Assembly: GCF_051622035.1 (NCBI RefSeq)
Contig: NC_135357.1
Span: 32,220,191-32,284,190 of the forward strand
Length of the DNA stretch: 64,000 bases
Origin: Arctopsyche grandis
Taxonomy: Eukaryota; Arthropoda; Insecta; Trichoptera; Hydropsychidae
Direction of reading: 5' to 3'
The first letter of the stretch is position 1. Each line of letters opens with the position of its first letter. Shown piece after piece: positions 10,025-22,049 of the stretch. The translations under genes and the position numbers were made by a program. The notes beneath the pieces are model-generated. The model had not been told where the DNA came from, searched no databases, and saw nothing but the letters and a program-made list of their open reading frames with translations.

Positions 10025-11774
10025 ATGGAGTGTCGACTGTGTCTGTGTTCAGTTCCAGTGGAAACTTCCGTCTCCATTTATGACGATCCTCATCCATTGG
10101 ATCAACGCATTTGGACCTGCTGTCAGCTGAAAGTCAGTTACTGTCACTTTTAACCTATCGATAGCCAATTATTAAAAGACTTATTAGCATTCTTGTTTAT
10201 TTTGCAGGTTAGGAAAGCTGATGAGATGCCAGATATGATATGCTTTTCTTGTAATAGTAATCTGAAATTGTTGGACAATTTTAGAAAGATTTGCTTTCAA
10301 AGCGACGAATCGCAGAAACTGAGATTAGACAAGTGTTTGGATATAAAAACAGAGGAAATTTTATTGAATGATTTAAAATGGGAAGATGAATTAGGCACTG
10401 ATTCGCTACATAACTGTTCTAATTCTCCGGTTAATGATGCTTTCATCAATGAAAGCGATTCAAAAGAAACTATGCATTTAATTGAAGACGAAAATAATGG
10501 CGAAAATTCATCGGTAAAATGATTTCAAGTTATGGCTATATATATTACATGCATTTAACAATGTATAATCGTCTTTTATTTTACAGATTGGTAAAAGAAA
10601 AGTTGTCTTGTGTTATAACAAAGCAAAAGTGATGAAAGTTTCATCAAAGAACAGTTCAAATCATTATAAATGTGATGTTTGTATGAAATCGTATGTCTCT
10701 AAATCCAAATTAGTAGTTCATATAAATTCTCACAGCCGGAAACAGCCGCACAGTTGTAATATTTGTTTGAAGACATTCACTAGGAAGTCTAACTTTGTCG
10801 GCCATATGAATTTGCACAACGGGGTTAAACCGCACAAGTGTGAGATTTGTTCGAAGGAATTCACTCTTCAATCTACCCTCATAGCACATCTGAAATTCCA
10901 TGCCGGGAAAAAACCCTACAAATGTGATACTTGTTTGAAATTATTCACAAAAAAATGCCACCTAGTAGTGCATATGAATTTACACAGTGGCTTAAAACCG
11001 TATAGTTGTGAAATTTGCTTGAAGTCGTTCACTAGAAAAGCCAACTATACGGGACATGTGAATTTACACAACGGAATAAAACCGTTCAAATGTGAAATCT
11101 GTTCTAAAGAATTCACTAAAAAATCTGCCGTAGTGAGCCATATGAAGTCTCACTCCCCTAAACCACACGAATGTAACACTTGCTTAAAGACGTTTGTTAC
11201 CAAATATCACCTTATGAGACATGTGAAATCTCACCATATGATAAAACCATACAAATGCGAAATCTGTTCAAGACAATTCAGTATTAAAATTTGCTTCGAT
11301 AGGCATGTGAAATCCCACACTAGGATAAAAGCATATACTTGTGAAATATGTTCTAAATTATTCACTAGAAAATTCCACCTGTCGGTGCATATGAACTCCC
11401 ACAATGGAATAAAACCACACAGCTGTGATCTTTGCTTGAAATCGTTCACTAGCAAGTCCAACCTGATGGGACACCTGAATGTTCACAACGGGGTGAAACC
11501 ATACACATGTGATATCTGTTCCAGCACATTTTCTTTGAAATCTACCCTCGATAGACATATGAAATCTCACACGGTGACCGTACCACATATGAAATCTTAC
11601 AATTGTGACGTTTGCTTCAAATCGTTCACTAATAAATTTGTTTTCGACGAACATGTGATGTCTCATACTGGAATAAAACCGCACAAATGTACAGTTTGCC
11701 TTAAATCATTTACTAGGAAAGCTCAGATGTTACGACACATGAATACTCACAAAGAGGTAAAACCACACGAATAA
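10025..11774 (+). CDS. ZAD-C2H2 zinc-finger protein (13 fingers)
   Basis: Three exons (10025-10132, 10208-10513, 10587-11774) join in phase 0 to about 533 residues. The start MECRLCLC and the ICFSC motif in exon 2 supply the paired CxxC cysteines of a zinc-finger-associated domain (ZAD), the dimerisation domain of many insect DNA-binding factors. The rest of exon 2 is acidic. Exon 3 holds 13 consecutive C2H2 fingers, such as HKCEICSKEFTLQSTLIAH. Their linkers are of the HNGVKPH type instead of the usual TGEKP. A nuclear DNA-binding regulator is expected from the family. The first ATG in exon 1 gives the complete ZAD. Beyond the TAA, a fourteenth and a fifteenth finger survive only as broken remnants. 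Confidence 0.93.
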
Positions 11775-12720
11775 GACATTTGCTTTTCAAACTACCTTTG
11801 TAAGCCATGTGAAATCTCAAGATGGGGAGAAACGGGCCTAGCCCAAGGGTATATGGCACCCTTAGGCAGATTGCTTTCATTGAGTCACAAATCCAAGGTC
11901 CGGCCAGCAAAAACCAGTGGGATTTGAACCCGTGACCACTTTGTTCAAAGCATTATATTCTAACCACTAGTCTATTCTGCTGCACATACGTTTTTTTTGG
12001 GTTTGGATGAAAAGCTTTCCTACTTGTTTCTACATTACATCGTCTTGACTTCAAATATCGCACTCCGTAGCCCTTCTCGTAAAAATGTTGAGATTATTGA
12101 TGCGAATAGCAGTTGTGAAACACTAATAAAAAATATTCAATCTATTTAATAAACCTTTAACTGTCACTTATTTTCAATACCATACTATTAAATTATTTAA
12201 TAAAAATGAAAATGTTTTTCAATTTGAAATAATTTATAAATTTATAAAATGTTTTTCAATTTAAATATGTATGTATGTATATATATGTACATACATATGT
12301 TTCAGTGGTATTTTACATAAAATAAAATTCCAAATTACCAGTTGTACCGATGACAGTTTGCTGTTTTAAAAGTTTTATGCGTGAGTCGTTGATATTTGAC
12401 AGTCGACTTCCTGCGTTCCTCGTAAATTATAATATTTTTAAATCAGTATTGTTACTTCGAGTTGAAAAATAAAGTTGAATACAGAATGTTTTATAAGTTC
12501 AAAGAAAGCCAAATTTTTTAAATTTAATAATCAAAAAAAAGAATAATGAGGGCGCCTCGCAGCGCCCCTTGTCTATGGCGCCCTAGGCACGTGCCTAGTC
12601 TGCTGCATCTTTGAGCAAACCCTGGAGAGAAATCTCTGCATCAATGTGAAATTTGTATAAAATAATTTAATTCGAAATCTTCCTTAATGGAACACTACGA
12701 AAATGCACAAATGAATAGTC
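11775..12720 (+). pseudogene. Decayed C-terminal fingers split by a repeat insertion
   Basis: Directly after the stop, the sequence still reads as a finger: DICF, then in another frame TTFVSHVKSQDGEK. The first Cys codon is replaced by TAA, there is an internal frameshift, and a zinc-binding His is changed to Gln. After about 770 bases of inserted material, another remnant appears at about 12608-12720 (CEICIK, stop, FNSKSSLMEH). The inserted DNA contains a minus-strand SINE (about 11870-11985). The ancestral protein therefore had at least 15 fingers. Confidence 0.7.
11870..11985 (-). mobile_element. tRNA-derived SINE head, variant B
   Basis: On the minus strand a tRNA-like head has a B box (gggttcaaatccc) followed by ctggtttttgctggcc and the start of the SINE body. 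It is truncated after about 115 bases. It lies inside the insertion that splits the zinc-finger remnants. Confidence 0.7.
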
Positions 12721-12820
12721 TAATAACTAAAATTTAGAAATTGCATCAGCTTTTTTTTCTCATTTTATCTCATAATTTTGTTCCTCATATAATACAGTAA
12801 TTTTACTTTATGAATGATCT

Positions 12821-13348
12821 TTAAGAGGGCTGTACACCTGAAACCTTAATTTTGTTACCGTTCCTTTCTTCGATATATATATTGAGTGTATGTATATATT
12901 GAGTGAATGCGACAATATATATCAATATATATATTGAGTGAATGCGACAGTTGCGTTCGACCAGATAAAACGTATTTTAAATTGACAAAATCGAGGTTTC
13001 GTATTCTACTATTTTCTCCTCCAAAACTGGACCAATTTTTAAAAAAATTTCATCATCGGTATGAGAAAGATACTTTTTGTGCATCTATCGGCGTATTTTT
13101 TTTAAAATCGACCATTAAATAAGCACGCTGGACTCGTTTCATGGGTGTAAAAAAGAGGCGATTTTATAGATGTTTGGCGGCTCCTAGCTCATATAAAAAA
13201 TAATGAATCAAAAAAATAAAACGATAGATGCACCCCAATGGTGGATATCCATAGCATATTAAAAAATAATTTCTCTAGTGCCATAATTGAGGAATGGAGA
13301 AGTATAGTACGTTTGTATGGACAAGGCGCTGCTGTCCAGCCCTCTTAA
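12821..13348. mobile_element. TTAA-flanked MITE-like element
   Basis: TTAA followed by gagggctgtaca on the left mirrors ctgtccagccctc followed by TTAA on the right. The element is 528 bp long, has no transposase, and contains short repeats of the type tatatattgagtgaatgcgac. It is probably piggyBac-type by its target site. Its inverted repeats differ from those at 5380 and 6783. Confidence 0.65.
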
Positions 13349-13373
13349 CATTTGCCTTCCTGTGATTGTAAAT

Positions 13374-13562
13374 AGGTTTTTGAGCTCTTTTTCCTATTAT
13401 GCTGTAGATTAACATTAGAATAATATAATACTATGATTACTTACCAAATTAAATTAAATTGTAAAATAGAAAATGACCAGTAGATCAGTAGCTATTAAAA
13501 TAGATATAAGATGTATTGTGAACATAATTTCGTAATAATAAAAAGCATTTAAAAATAAAATT
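13374..13562 (+). mobile_element. Jockey-like LINE 3' UTR fragment
   Basis: Plus-strand copy of the family 3' end: it runs from taggtttttgagctcttttt through the gatcagtagctattaaaata block to a terminal aaaaagcatttaaaaataaa. Confidence 0.75.
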
Positions 13563-13922
13563 TGCCTTCCTGTGTTAAAAAAAACCCGCTAGCCACTGTG
13601 CTGGACTCCAAGCGTCCAGTCGAAAATGTGTGTTTTATGTTAAAATAATGCAAAATCTGTGTGGTTAATCATTGTAATTAGCTATAAAAATATTTTTATC
13701 ACGTATTAAACGTCGAATAATGCCCGAAGAAGAGCCATCATTCCAAGGTGGATATCACTCTTACTTTTTTTTTGATGTCACGTGTTCCGAAATTCTTATT
13801 ATGTTCTTTAAATGTTGTAATAAAGGAGAAAATATATTCTACGATGAAACTTTTATGAATTTAAGATGCAGTTGTTTGACAATACAATTATCTCATACTC
13901 ATTTGAACTAAATTTTGTACAT

Positions 13923-14320
13923 CAGATGTCCCGGGATTCCGAGAACGATCTCAAACTCCGTTCCATGTCCTGGAAATCAGACACCACTTTTTCCCATAAC
14001 CTCTCTACACACTTCCTGGTAATATGTAGTAAAGAATCCTTTTTCTTCATGTTATGGAGTCTCTCTGAAGTTGTCAGCTCTTTGAGGATGGAGATATTCA
14101 TGCGTCTTGCGGTTTATGGAATGCACAGCAACCGCCTACAGTATTTGAAGGCATCTAAAATGTCCTTATCTTTTTTTTTGTTAGTGTCTATATTTCGACT
14201 ATATGCAATACAATGAGGATCACCAGATGGATTTTCGTTTTTATCATTATAGAATTGTTTTTCCATATCTTTTATCAGGCCGATCATCGTCTTAGAAGTA
14301 GAAGCATAGCCTAGTCATAT
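13923..14320 (-). pseudogene. Decayed or partial coding sequence, unrecognised
   Basis: Read on the minus strand, one frame stays protein-like for about 130 codons. It starts near YASTSKTMIGLIKDMEKQFY, continues through KDKDILDAFKYCRRLLCIP, then one in-frame TAA, then TARRMNISILKELTTSERL and ERLWEKVVSDFQDMERSL, and ends at TGA (13923-13925). The composition is helical and charged, and no introns are visible. That fits a retrocopy or a single terminal exon with one nonsense mutation. The family is not recognised. It lies just 3' of BORCS7 on the same strand but beyond that gene's probable poly(A) region. Confidence 0.5.
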
Positions 14321-14398
14321 ATTTTTTAATTATTATCAATGTCACTCGTATCAAATGGAAAAATAAATAAAAACAATTTAAAACACAATATACTTAAA

Positions 14399-14406
14399 TT
14401 TTATTA
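14399..14406 (-). terminator. Candidate poly(A) signal for BORCS7
   Basis: The plus strand reads ttttattatt, giving AATAAAA on the minus strand about 225 bp after the stop codon. Confidence 0.4.
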
Positions 14407-14629
14407 TTAACTTATAGTAAAAATCAGTCATACAATACATTTGAACATAATATCTTAACACTAATAAATAATACACTAATAAGCGCACATATTTACTTTT
14501 CCGACTTGTTTTCAATTAATTTTATCTCCAGATCTTACATCATAGATACATACAAACGAGATAGAAAGTTGTTATTTACAGAAGAAAACAGCGAAACTGT
14601 GGAAAATGTGTTTTTTCCTATTAAAAATT

Positions 14630-15061
14630 TTATGTATTTGATTGAGCATTTGCCGAAAAGAACTTTTGATCCAGTGAAGACGCCTGCTGATTGACTTCAT
14701 CGATCAGCTGCACTGATTTCATCATGCTCTCTTGTTGGAATTGTAGGTGTATTGCGATCAGTTCCATTTTCTTAAGATTGGCTTCGATGTTGTCGAACGT
14801 GGACTCGACTTGAGCGAACTCTCTCGCCGATCTCATCAGCAGCTGAAACGTGAACGTGTATTTTGATAATGAAAATGGATTCATATGTAGTTATACTGTT
14901 AGGATTTAGTAGTAAATGATCACCTCGTTACTTTTTGAACCTCGTTGTATCTGGCGGGTTAACGATGCTATGTTATTTACATTGACTTGAACTCGGTCTG
15001 CCAGACGCATTTTGGAATCGGCGAATAAGCTTCGAGCACTACTCGATGAGGCAGAAGTCAT
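14630..15061 (-). CDS. BORCS7: BORC complex subunit 7 (BORCS7)
   Basis: Two coding exons on the minus strand, 15061-14924 (46 codons, from ATG) and 14842-14630 (70 codons plus TAA), join in phase 0 to a 116-residue protein. The core IASLTRQIQRGSKSNELL, then KKMELIAIHLQFQQESM, aligns residue by residue with the conserved core of metazoan BORCS7. The length is close to the roughly 105 residues usual in vertebrates. BORCS7 is a small helical subunit of BORC, which sits on the lysosome surface and recruits ARL8 to move lysosomes along microtubules. The intron is about 80 bp, with a GTGATC donor and a CAG acceptor. A CAG acceptor just 5' of the first coding exon (about 15075) suggests an upstream non-coding exon. 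Confidence 0.92.
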
Positions 15062-15534
15062 TAGAGAATTTGATCTGAAAGAAAATATTGATAAAAAGAA
15101 CGATTAAAATAGAAAAATAAATTTTAATGGATCAATATTTGCAAAATTATTTCACAGAATTAGAAAAGATATTTGAAAACACAATTTGAAATGATAATTA
15201 CGAACATGAACGATTTATTCCTAGTCAAAAAATTGACAGTATATAGTTTGACAGCTGCTAATAATATTAGTCTCGACAAACGGTTTTCGAACCATGACCT
15301 GTTTTTTTTTTTTAGCTTGTATTTAGATTCGGTGATCATTGGTCACAAAGCGCTTCCCCAAAAGTCACTAAAATCTCTATAACGGAACATCTGGCAGCCG
15401 AAAAGTCCATCATACTAACGATAACTATCATACTAACGAAAACTCGAGTGTCAAATATTTCGCATTCGCGGTTTTCATGGCAAAAATTGTCTTTGTGACC
15501 ATCGTAATGTGACTAATAATCCAATTATCGTATT

Positions 15535-15990
15535 TTAGTATATTTTTTTCAGTTTTTAAATATGAAAGGTCAGTATTTATAATAAACAGTAAGTATCCAC
15601 CTTTCAGCATTTAAGTGGTCAGTATAAATAATAAAAGGTCAGTATTTATATTAAATGGTCAGGATTTAAACACAAATGTTCAGTATTAATGTTAAATGGT
15701 AAGTTTTATTTTGACGAATGGCCAGTATGACTTTTTGGTTGGTGTTACCATAAGGTTGATACGATCTTGATCATACCATAAGGTTGATACGATCTTGATC
15801 ATACCATAAGGTTGATACAATTCCATCCAAGAGGTATTGCTATTTCTACTGTATTTTTACTGACATTTAATCACATGATACTGACCATTTTGTTAATAAA
15901 ATATTGGCCAAAACTGATTTATATTCTTACCGAAATTGATTAAAATACTGAACATTTAATTGGCTGCCTTTTTTTTATTCACTAAAACTT
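15535..15990. repeat. Element with opposed degenerate GGTCAGTATTTA repeats
   Basis: At 15565-15700 the motif ggtcagtattta (or close variants) recurs at least five times, each after an AT spacer. At 15850-15960 the same motif appears in reverse (tactgaccattt, atactgaacattta). The centre holds two and a half copies of a 28-bp unit, cataaggttgatacgatctt plus gatcatac (about 15745-15812). Opposed subterminal repeats of this kind suggest a non-autonomous DNA transposon, but clear termini were not found. Confidence 0.5.
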
Positions 15991-16074
15991 GTTAGAACAT
16001 TGTAAATAAATATTTATATATATTTACAAAGTAATATTTTACATATTCAATGATTTAATTGAACATGTATTTAT

Positions 16075-16387
16075 ATATGTATATAAAAATCAATGTTTAT
16101 CTGTCTGTGTCGTATGCGTTCCTAGACCATTCAACCGATTGCGATGAAACTTAAATGAGTTATTGTGTGCATGCCCACGATGGTTTATGTAAAAAAATCG
16201 CCCAAAAATGAGAGTGGAAAAAATGGGAACGGGAAAAACGGGAACGGGAAAACAGAGACGAGTGGCATTGCAAGGCATGCGTTATTGTGTGCATGTCCGC
16301 GATGGTTTCTGTAAAAAAAAATCGCCCAAAAACGGGAACGGGAAAACAGGGATGTGTGGCATTGCAACGCATGCCGGCTTCAGCTAG
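16075..16387 (+). mobile_element. Helitron-like fragment
   Basis: The 5' part (ctgtctgtgtcgtatgcg, then attcaaccgattgcgatgaa) and the 3' end (gcatgccggcttcagctag, CTAG at 16384-16387, then T) are the usual ends of small insect Helitrons. The stretch with aaatcgcccaaaaa and gggaacgggaaaac is duplicated internally (about 16145-16275 and 16278-16375). Confidence 0.65.
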
Positions 16388-16399
16388 TTAATTGCTAAT

Positions 16400-17730
16400 A
16401 AATATGTATATATATATATATATTTACAAAGTAAAATTTTATATATTTAATGATTTGATTAATAAAATAAATAATAATATTCCACTTTTATTGTAACAAT
16501 ATTTAATATGTGATTATACCAAAACTTACGAACGTACAAAATCTTATGATCAAAAAAATAAGAAGAGACTAACCAGTGTTTCTTACATATGTATGTATGT
16601 ATGTAAGTTTAAAAATGCTGTAAAGTATTCCCTTTTTAATAAAATTGAATGGCTATTGTATGGTTATTAGGCACTTAAATTAGAACAATACACAAATGCC
16701 AATCAATAAATATATATACAAACACACATCGCTTTTACATTTATGTATGTACATACACATTTTTATTAAAATTATAGCTTTGAACTTTCAAATTGATTAT
16801 GCACTCTTTCCCTTTCTTTGGAAAATTTTCATTACGAAGATTGTGCATTATCATCTAATTTCGCTGTCACACATAAAACATTATTTATCGCATGCATTTG
16901 CATATAATGAGCATGGATTATTATTTTTCAAATTTTGACCGTCAGTCTTGTTTTTCGTTTCGCAGAACAAAATGCACGCCGATCGGTCATAAAAAGATTT
17001 ATATCTGCAAATTGAAACGAGCGTAAATAATAAGTTTGACAGTGAATCATCGATAGTTCGCATATTATCGGCCGGATCATCACTCTTGATTTTTTTTTCG
17101 CCCTTTTAAATTATATTTGCGGGTCAAATTCGAGATGTTTTTCTCGGGTTGACCGTTTGAAACCGAGACAACAACCCGATAACCTCATCTCAACCTTCGC
17201 CGCAACAAAAGAAAAATAATTATAATGGATTTCGATCAAATGAAATTATAAGATTGTATTTTCTTATCGCGTTTTTGAAATTCGATATTTATGATGTCAC
17301 GCGTCTGTTATAAAAAATTCACTCGATTATACGGTTGCGGATTACCCTTACACGAATCCAATTTTTTTATATTCATTTCAATCCTTGGATCAAAGAGTTA
17401 TTTGATAATTTAAACAACAATATCCTCAGGCGCCGCTTGTGCGTAAGGGCTTCGGGGCTGCAGCCCACCCAGTATAATATACATGCATGAAATTTTGTTT
17501 GCATTCAGTCACCGGTATTGTCAACAAGCTATTACAGCCCGATTCATCTCTGCAGCCCCGCCAAATTCAAACGATCCACCTCTGGATTGAGGTACTGCAG
17601 CACCCCATTCAAACTGGTTTTTATATGAAGAAACCATAAACGAGTTCATGCAGTACTTCCAAAAGCATTGTTCACAAACCGCTACTTATTGATCGTCTTA
17701 AAGCCCTTGCTACTGATTTCGAGTGCTATG
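16400..17730. other. No gene recognised
   Basis: AT-rich DNA with TATG-type microsatellites. 17430-17620 contains a GC-richer patch with ggggctgcagccc, resembling the end of the hAT-like element at 29720-30451. I see no supported gene. Confidence 0.4.
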
Positions 17731-17734
17731 CATA

Positions 17735-18121
17735 TTTTATTTTATTACATTTTATACCAGGAAGGCCTTACAGGAAAACCTCAATGCGCCTTCCTGGCCA
17801 ATTACAAACAATACAGCATTTTTATTATACGAGTCGGTGAATTACGACACTGAAACTCGCAAATTTACGAGACATCTATGAAATGTACTTAAATTTTATT
17901 GTACATTAATCATACTTATATAGTGGTGACATAGTAGGTAGAAAGGATTTTAGCCAATTTTAAATTGGGAACCGTTTCAACAATGAAATCAAAGAAAATT
18001 GGCAAACTCTGATAGGAAACGATCGACCTGGAGTCACAAATATCCAGGTCTGACCAGCAGCACTACAGATATACTCTACAGATATAGACAGAAGCTTAAC
18101 GACCGAGCTATGCGGCTGGCT
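17735..18121 (-). mobile_element. SINE with class-1 3' hairpin (minus strand)
   Basis: Read on the minus strand: a head with gccagccgcatagctcggt (A-box-like), the common body, and a tail with arms CCTTCCTGG and CCAGGAAGG (plus-strand positions 17757-17765 and 17789-17797), a perfect 9-bp stem, followed by a TAAAA-type tail. The part of the head holding the B box is deleted. Confidence 0.85.
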
Positions 18122-18524
18122 AAATACATACATATATGGAGTAATTCAATTTTCATTCAAAGTAAAACCAGTGGAACTCATTTTATACTGGAGGAAATTC
18201 TTTCCAGATGTAAATAAAGATTTATTGGATTTAAACGAACCTGAATCATGTGAAATATTTTAAAATGTGAATTTACAAATGTTTATATACGTAAAATACG
18301 TCTTGAAGTGATTAGTATGCACAGGGCAGCGCCTACCATATGTACACATGTGTGCAACGCACATAGGCGGCCGAAAGAAATGAGAGTCGAAAAAATTTTA
18401 TATTTATTAAAATATAAGAAATAAGACATCTTACTTCTTAAAACATTTGTGAATTTAGGTTGTCTTGTTGTATACTCGCGGATTTCTGTTACAACTATAA
18501 TTCAGGGAAATAACGGTACAGCAG

Positions 18525-18685
18525 CAGTGGCGTGCGGTGAAATTCTCTCTCTTTTTGTGGTACAGCCTTACTTAATGTGCGCAAGCAGGATACAAAAGGA
18601 ACAGGCGATTCCCCTTGTATCCTGCTCGCACACATTAAGTAAGGCTGTACGATAAAAAGAGAGAGAATTTCACTACGCGCCACTG
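18525..18685. mobile_element. hAT-like palindromic MITE, copy 1
   Basis: A 161-bp element that starts CAGTGGCGTGCGGTGAAATT and ends with its inverted copy. It is palindromic for most of its length (gcaggatac arms near the centre). The flanks TACAGCAG and GACAGCAG form an 8-bp target duplication with one mismatch. CAGTGGC termini with 8-bp duplications are typical of hAT elements. Confidence 0.8.
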
Positions 18686-18939
18686 GACAGCAGGTATAGC
18701 TTCGGTCCGCATAGAGCTAGAAATTTTATGTTTTATTATATTTGCCACTGCCAGATGTATTTCTTAAAGGTTGTTGAATATTGGTTGGTCATCGAAAGGT
18801 CACCCCCAATCCCACATCCCAATGTGAGATTGGGGGTAAAAACACTAAATTTTCGGGTGACCGTCACCGCACCGAATGTTAAAAAGTCGAAAATGTTCGT
18901 TTACCATGTATACATATGAAAAACGGTTAGAATATATAT

Positions 18940-19107
18940 CAGTGGCGTGCGGTAAAAGACTCTCTCCCCCCGTCGTACATCCTCACTTAAGTTGCGCGAG
19001 CAGGATACAACAGTAACAAGAGGAACAGGCTTTTACTCCCGTATCCTGCGCGCGCATATAAACAAGCTTTATGACAAAAAGAGAGATAATTTCACCACAT
19101 GCGACTG
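18940..19107. mobile_element. hAT-like palindromic MITE, copy 2
   Basis: The same family as 18525-18685, more diverged. It starts CAGTGGCGTGCGGT and ends with a mutated inverse (...ATGCGACTG). The flanks are AT repeats, so the target duplication cannot be called with certainty. Confidence 0.7.
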
Positions 19108-19124
19108 ATATATGTATATATTAT

Positions 19125-19235
19125 ATATACATAGTACCGTTTACCATGCACCTTTTTTTTGATCTTTCGACTTAAGATCTTTCGATTTTCGATCTTTGCC
19201 TTCCGATATTTGCTTTTTCGGGCTTTTCACTTTCG
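19125..19235. repeat. Fragment shared with the 38-kb palindrome
   Basis: accgtttaccatgcacc, then gatctttcgacttaagatct, then tttgccttccgatat also occurs in both arms of the palindrome at 38009-38813. Confidence 0.7.
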
Positions 19236-19239
19236 GTCC

Positions 19240-21090
19240 CGTGAGATAGACCCTAAATTTTCATGTCTCTCTTGTCGTCTGGTCTTGTCCAGAACTAACC
19301 GTTTTGGTTTTATATCTGTTTTTCTGGTTAATTTTTATTGTGATAATTTTCAGCACTATATTTCTCACAAGGTAAGATTTTGGCACTACTCGCATGCGCT
19401 TAAATTTTTTTTTCATTAACATGATTTGTACAAATGTTGATAAAATTAAAGAGCAGCCGATTTAAGTTTGCACACAGGCGAATGAACTCATAGGCGCGGC
19501 TCTGAGTATGCAATCTAAAATTATAAACTACATTAGTCAAAAGATGATAATTCGTACCATTAATTAGCCCGGATAATCGGGAGAATGTTACATTATATTT
19601 TTATTGCAGTTTATAAACGAGGATGAGTAATTAATTAAAATCGATCGCCACATCTGATAGAGTTTATCTCTCTTCGAACAATGGCAATAAATAAGGCTAT
19701 TTATTTATCCCTCGCTGGAGATGCACGTGCTTGAAAGCGCATACTCATACGCGGGCGCCCTTTGGCACGTAGCCAGCCAATAATAAATTTTATATAATTT
19801 ATTGAAATTACGCTATGGGTTCCCAAAGGGGCCCCCAAAGGCCGACCGCCTCGCAGAGGTCCGGTCCCTTCGCGGTCGATGGGGGAAAAGTCGCTTTATT
19901 TGTCGATCAATTTCGCTTTACGAACGTGACTGTGGGTTGACCATGCTTTCGGTGCAATAATAAATGACGTTAAAGCAGATGCGTGATGCGTGAGCGCGAT
20001 TCGGGAGCGCGATGATCCTTGATTTGCCTGGCGCAAAGTGATTTCGACACTTGGTCGCCACTTAACTTTATGAGGTCGTGTTTTGAAACACCACTTTAGA
20101 TGATTAATGTATTTACAGACAAAAAGAATACGTTTTAGATATGTGTGACCCACGTCAATACTCATGACGAGTATTGACACTCTTGTCAATACTCGCTAAT
20201 GATATGATTCGCTCGAGGGGCTTGCATAAATGATAATAAATAGTTAAATGTGATAAAAAAGCATAAACTAATATAAAAAGAGGTTTGTTTATTGAGACAA
20301 GCGTGCTTTGTAGTTAGCAATATGAGGCAAAAGGCAAAAAATGACGGTGTGGTTTATTACACGACTATTTAGTATCACGGACGGGAAGGAAGTAAAGTAG
20401 TGGCCACCAACATGGTTGAATCAGTCCCAACTAACAGGATAATGACCCAAGCTCAACCATGTTGTAGAGCCCCTACAGCATTTTTGAAAATATACGATAA
20501 AATTTAACTAAACTAACTTGGTTGATTGTATAATCAATTTTTTTTAACGAGGGAGATAGGTTCAGTAGGATTAGGGTTACACATTTTCATATTTTTATTG
20601 AAACGATCTATCGTATTATGGGACGATGACGTTTGAAGCTGACCCAATTACAGCTGCACTGACAGTATCCAAACTATTGGCTTGATATGGATATAATGGT
20701 TTACCCTATAATGCGCCAGATCTACCAAAAAGTAAGCAGAGAAAAGAAGTATAATGAAATAAAAATAAAAATGATATAATGCCCTCTTACTTTTTAATTT
20801 TCGTATTGTTGTCAAGTGGAAAAGGTCTGTGGACCTTCCATAATAATTTGCCCGGCAGTCGTATTTGATGCTTAGTGCTCCACGTTCGATTGTTTGCTAA
20901 TTTTACTTACAAGATGGGCAAGTGCATCGTTAAAATTGCACAATGCATTCAAAAACACACAATAAACAACATGAGATACATTTTTATAAGTAAATTGATC
21001 ATATAAGTAACATATTATTCATTTAACATCGTAGTTTGACAGTTTTTAAGAGTGTCATGGCGATCGCCCGCATTCTACATAAAATTTCAG
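19240..21090. other. No gene recognised
   Basis: Unique-looking sequence with a GC-richer patch at 19720-20050. I found no convincing frame, splice pattern or repeat family. Confidence 0.4.
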
Positions 21091-21094
21091 GGGT

Positions 21095-21205
21095 AGCACC
21101 AGAGAAATGTAAAAATCATTTTTAAATAAATGTAAAAATCATTTTTAAATAAATGTAAAAATCATTTTTAAATAAATGTAAAAACATTTCTCTTGGTGGC
21201 ACCGA
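21095..21205. repeat. 23-bp tandem repeat inside a short inverted repeat
   Basis: A unit of aatgtaaaaatcatttttaa plus ata is repeated a little over three times. It is bracketed by ggtagcaccagagaaatg on the left and catttctcttggtggcacc on the right, an imperfect inverted repeat that suggests a small MITE. Confidence 0.65.
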
Positions 21206-22049
21206 ATATTCAATTACATATATTAATAACAAATTATTTAAGTTTAATTAATATAAACATCGTTCATTTTACAATATACATATTTTTGTTGAAATTATAC
21301 ATTACACGTTAATTGAATTGAAGTTCCCAAAGACAGAAAAATGCAAAAAATGTGGATAAAAATAATCCGCCAATTGAGAAAAGAACAGATTGGCTACCAA
21401 CGCCCAACACCACCATATGCCTAAATTGTAAATAAATTTATATCAAAATAAAACTTTTATTTCTGTAGTGAATATGTGATGACTCCGGTTCTCAGAGAAA
21501 TGTAATAATAATAGAAGGGCCATTACTAATAAATAATTGTTGTCAATATTATGCGGTACGTCTCTATAAATACGCTACAACGCACGGAATACAATGGGAT
21601 CAATTTACTTTAGGATTGTCTGTGGACAATCGTCACTTGACAACAATATGATGCCTAAAGCCACCTCTATTAATATAACATTTCTCTGCCAGTTCTATTC
21701 CGTGCGTGTATCTGTAGTTATGGAAACGTTACGCGTATTATTATGAAACAGGCAATGTATTGGTAAAGGCGCTTCTATTATTATAAAATTTCTTTGCCTC
21801 AAACACTCAATTCTTCATAATTTACTAAATTGGTGTCTAATTCCAACTAGAAGCAGTCAGTAATTATTTTAGGTTGTGGCTATTTGCAGGTAGTATATCT
21901 GCGACAGGCGCAAAGCCTTCTGCGCATGCGCGTGAACTTATAATCCGATTATAATTTCTTACATTTAATGTATGCTAGACTTGTTTAATCAATCGTTCAT
22001 TATACACGAGGCAAATAAATTTCGCACGTTATTATAATAGATTTATAAT

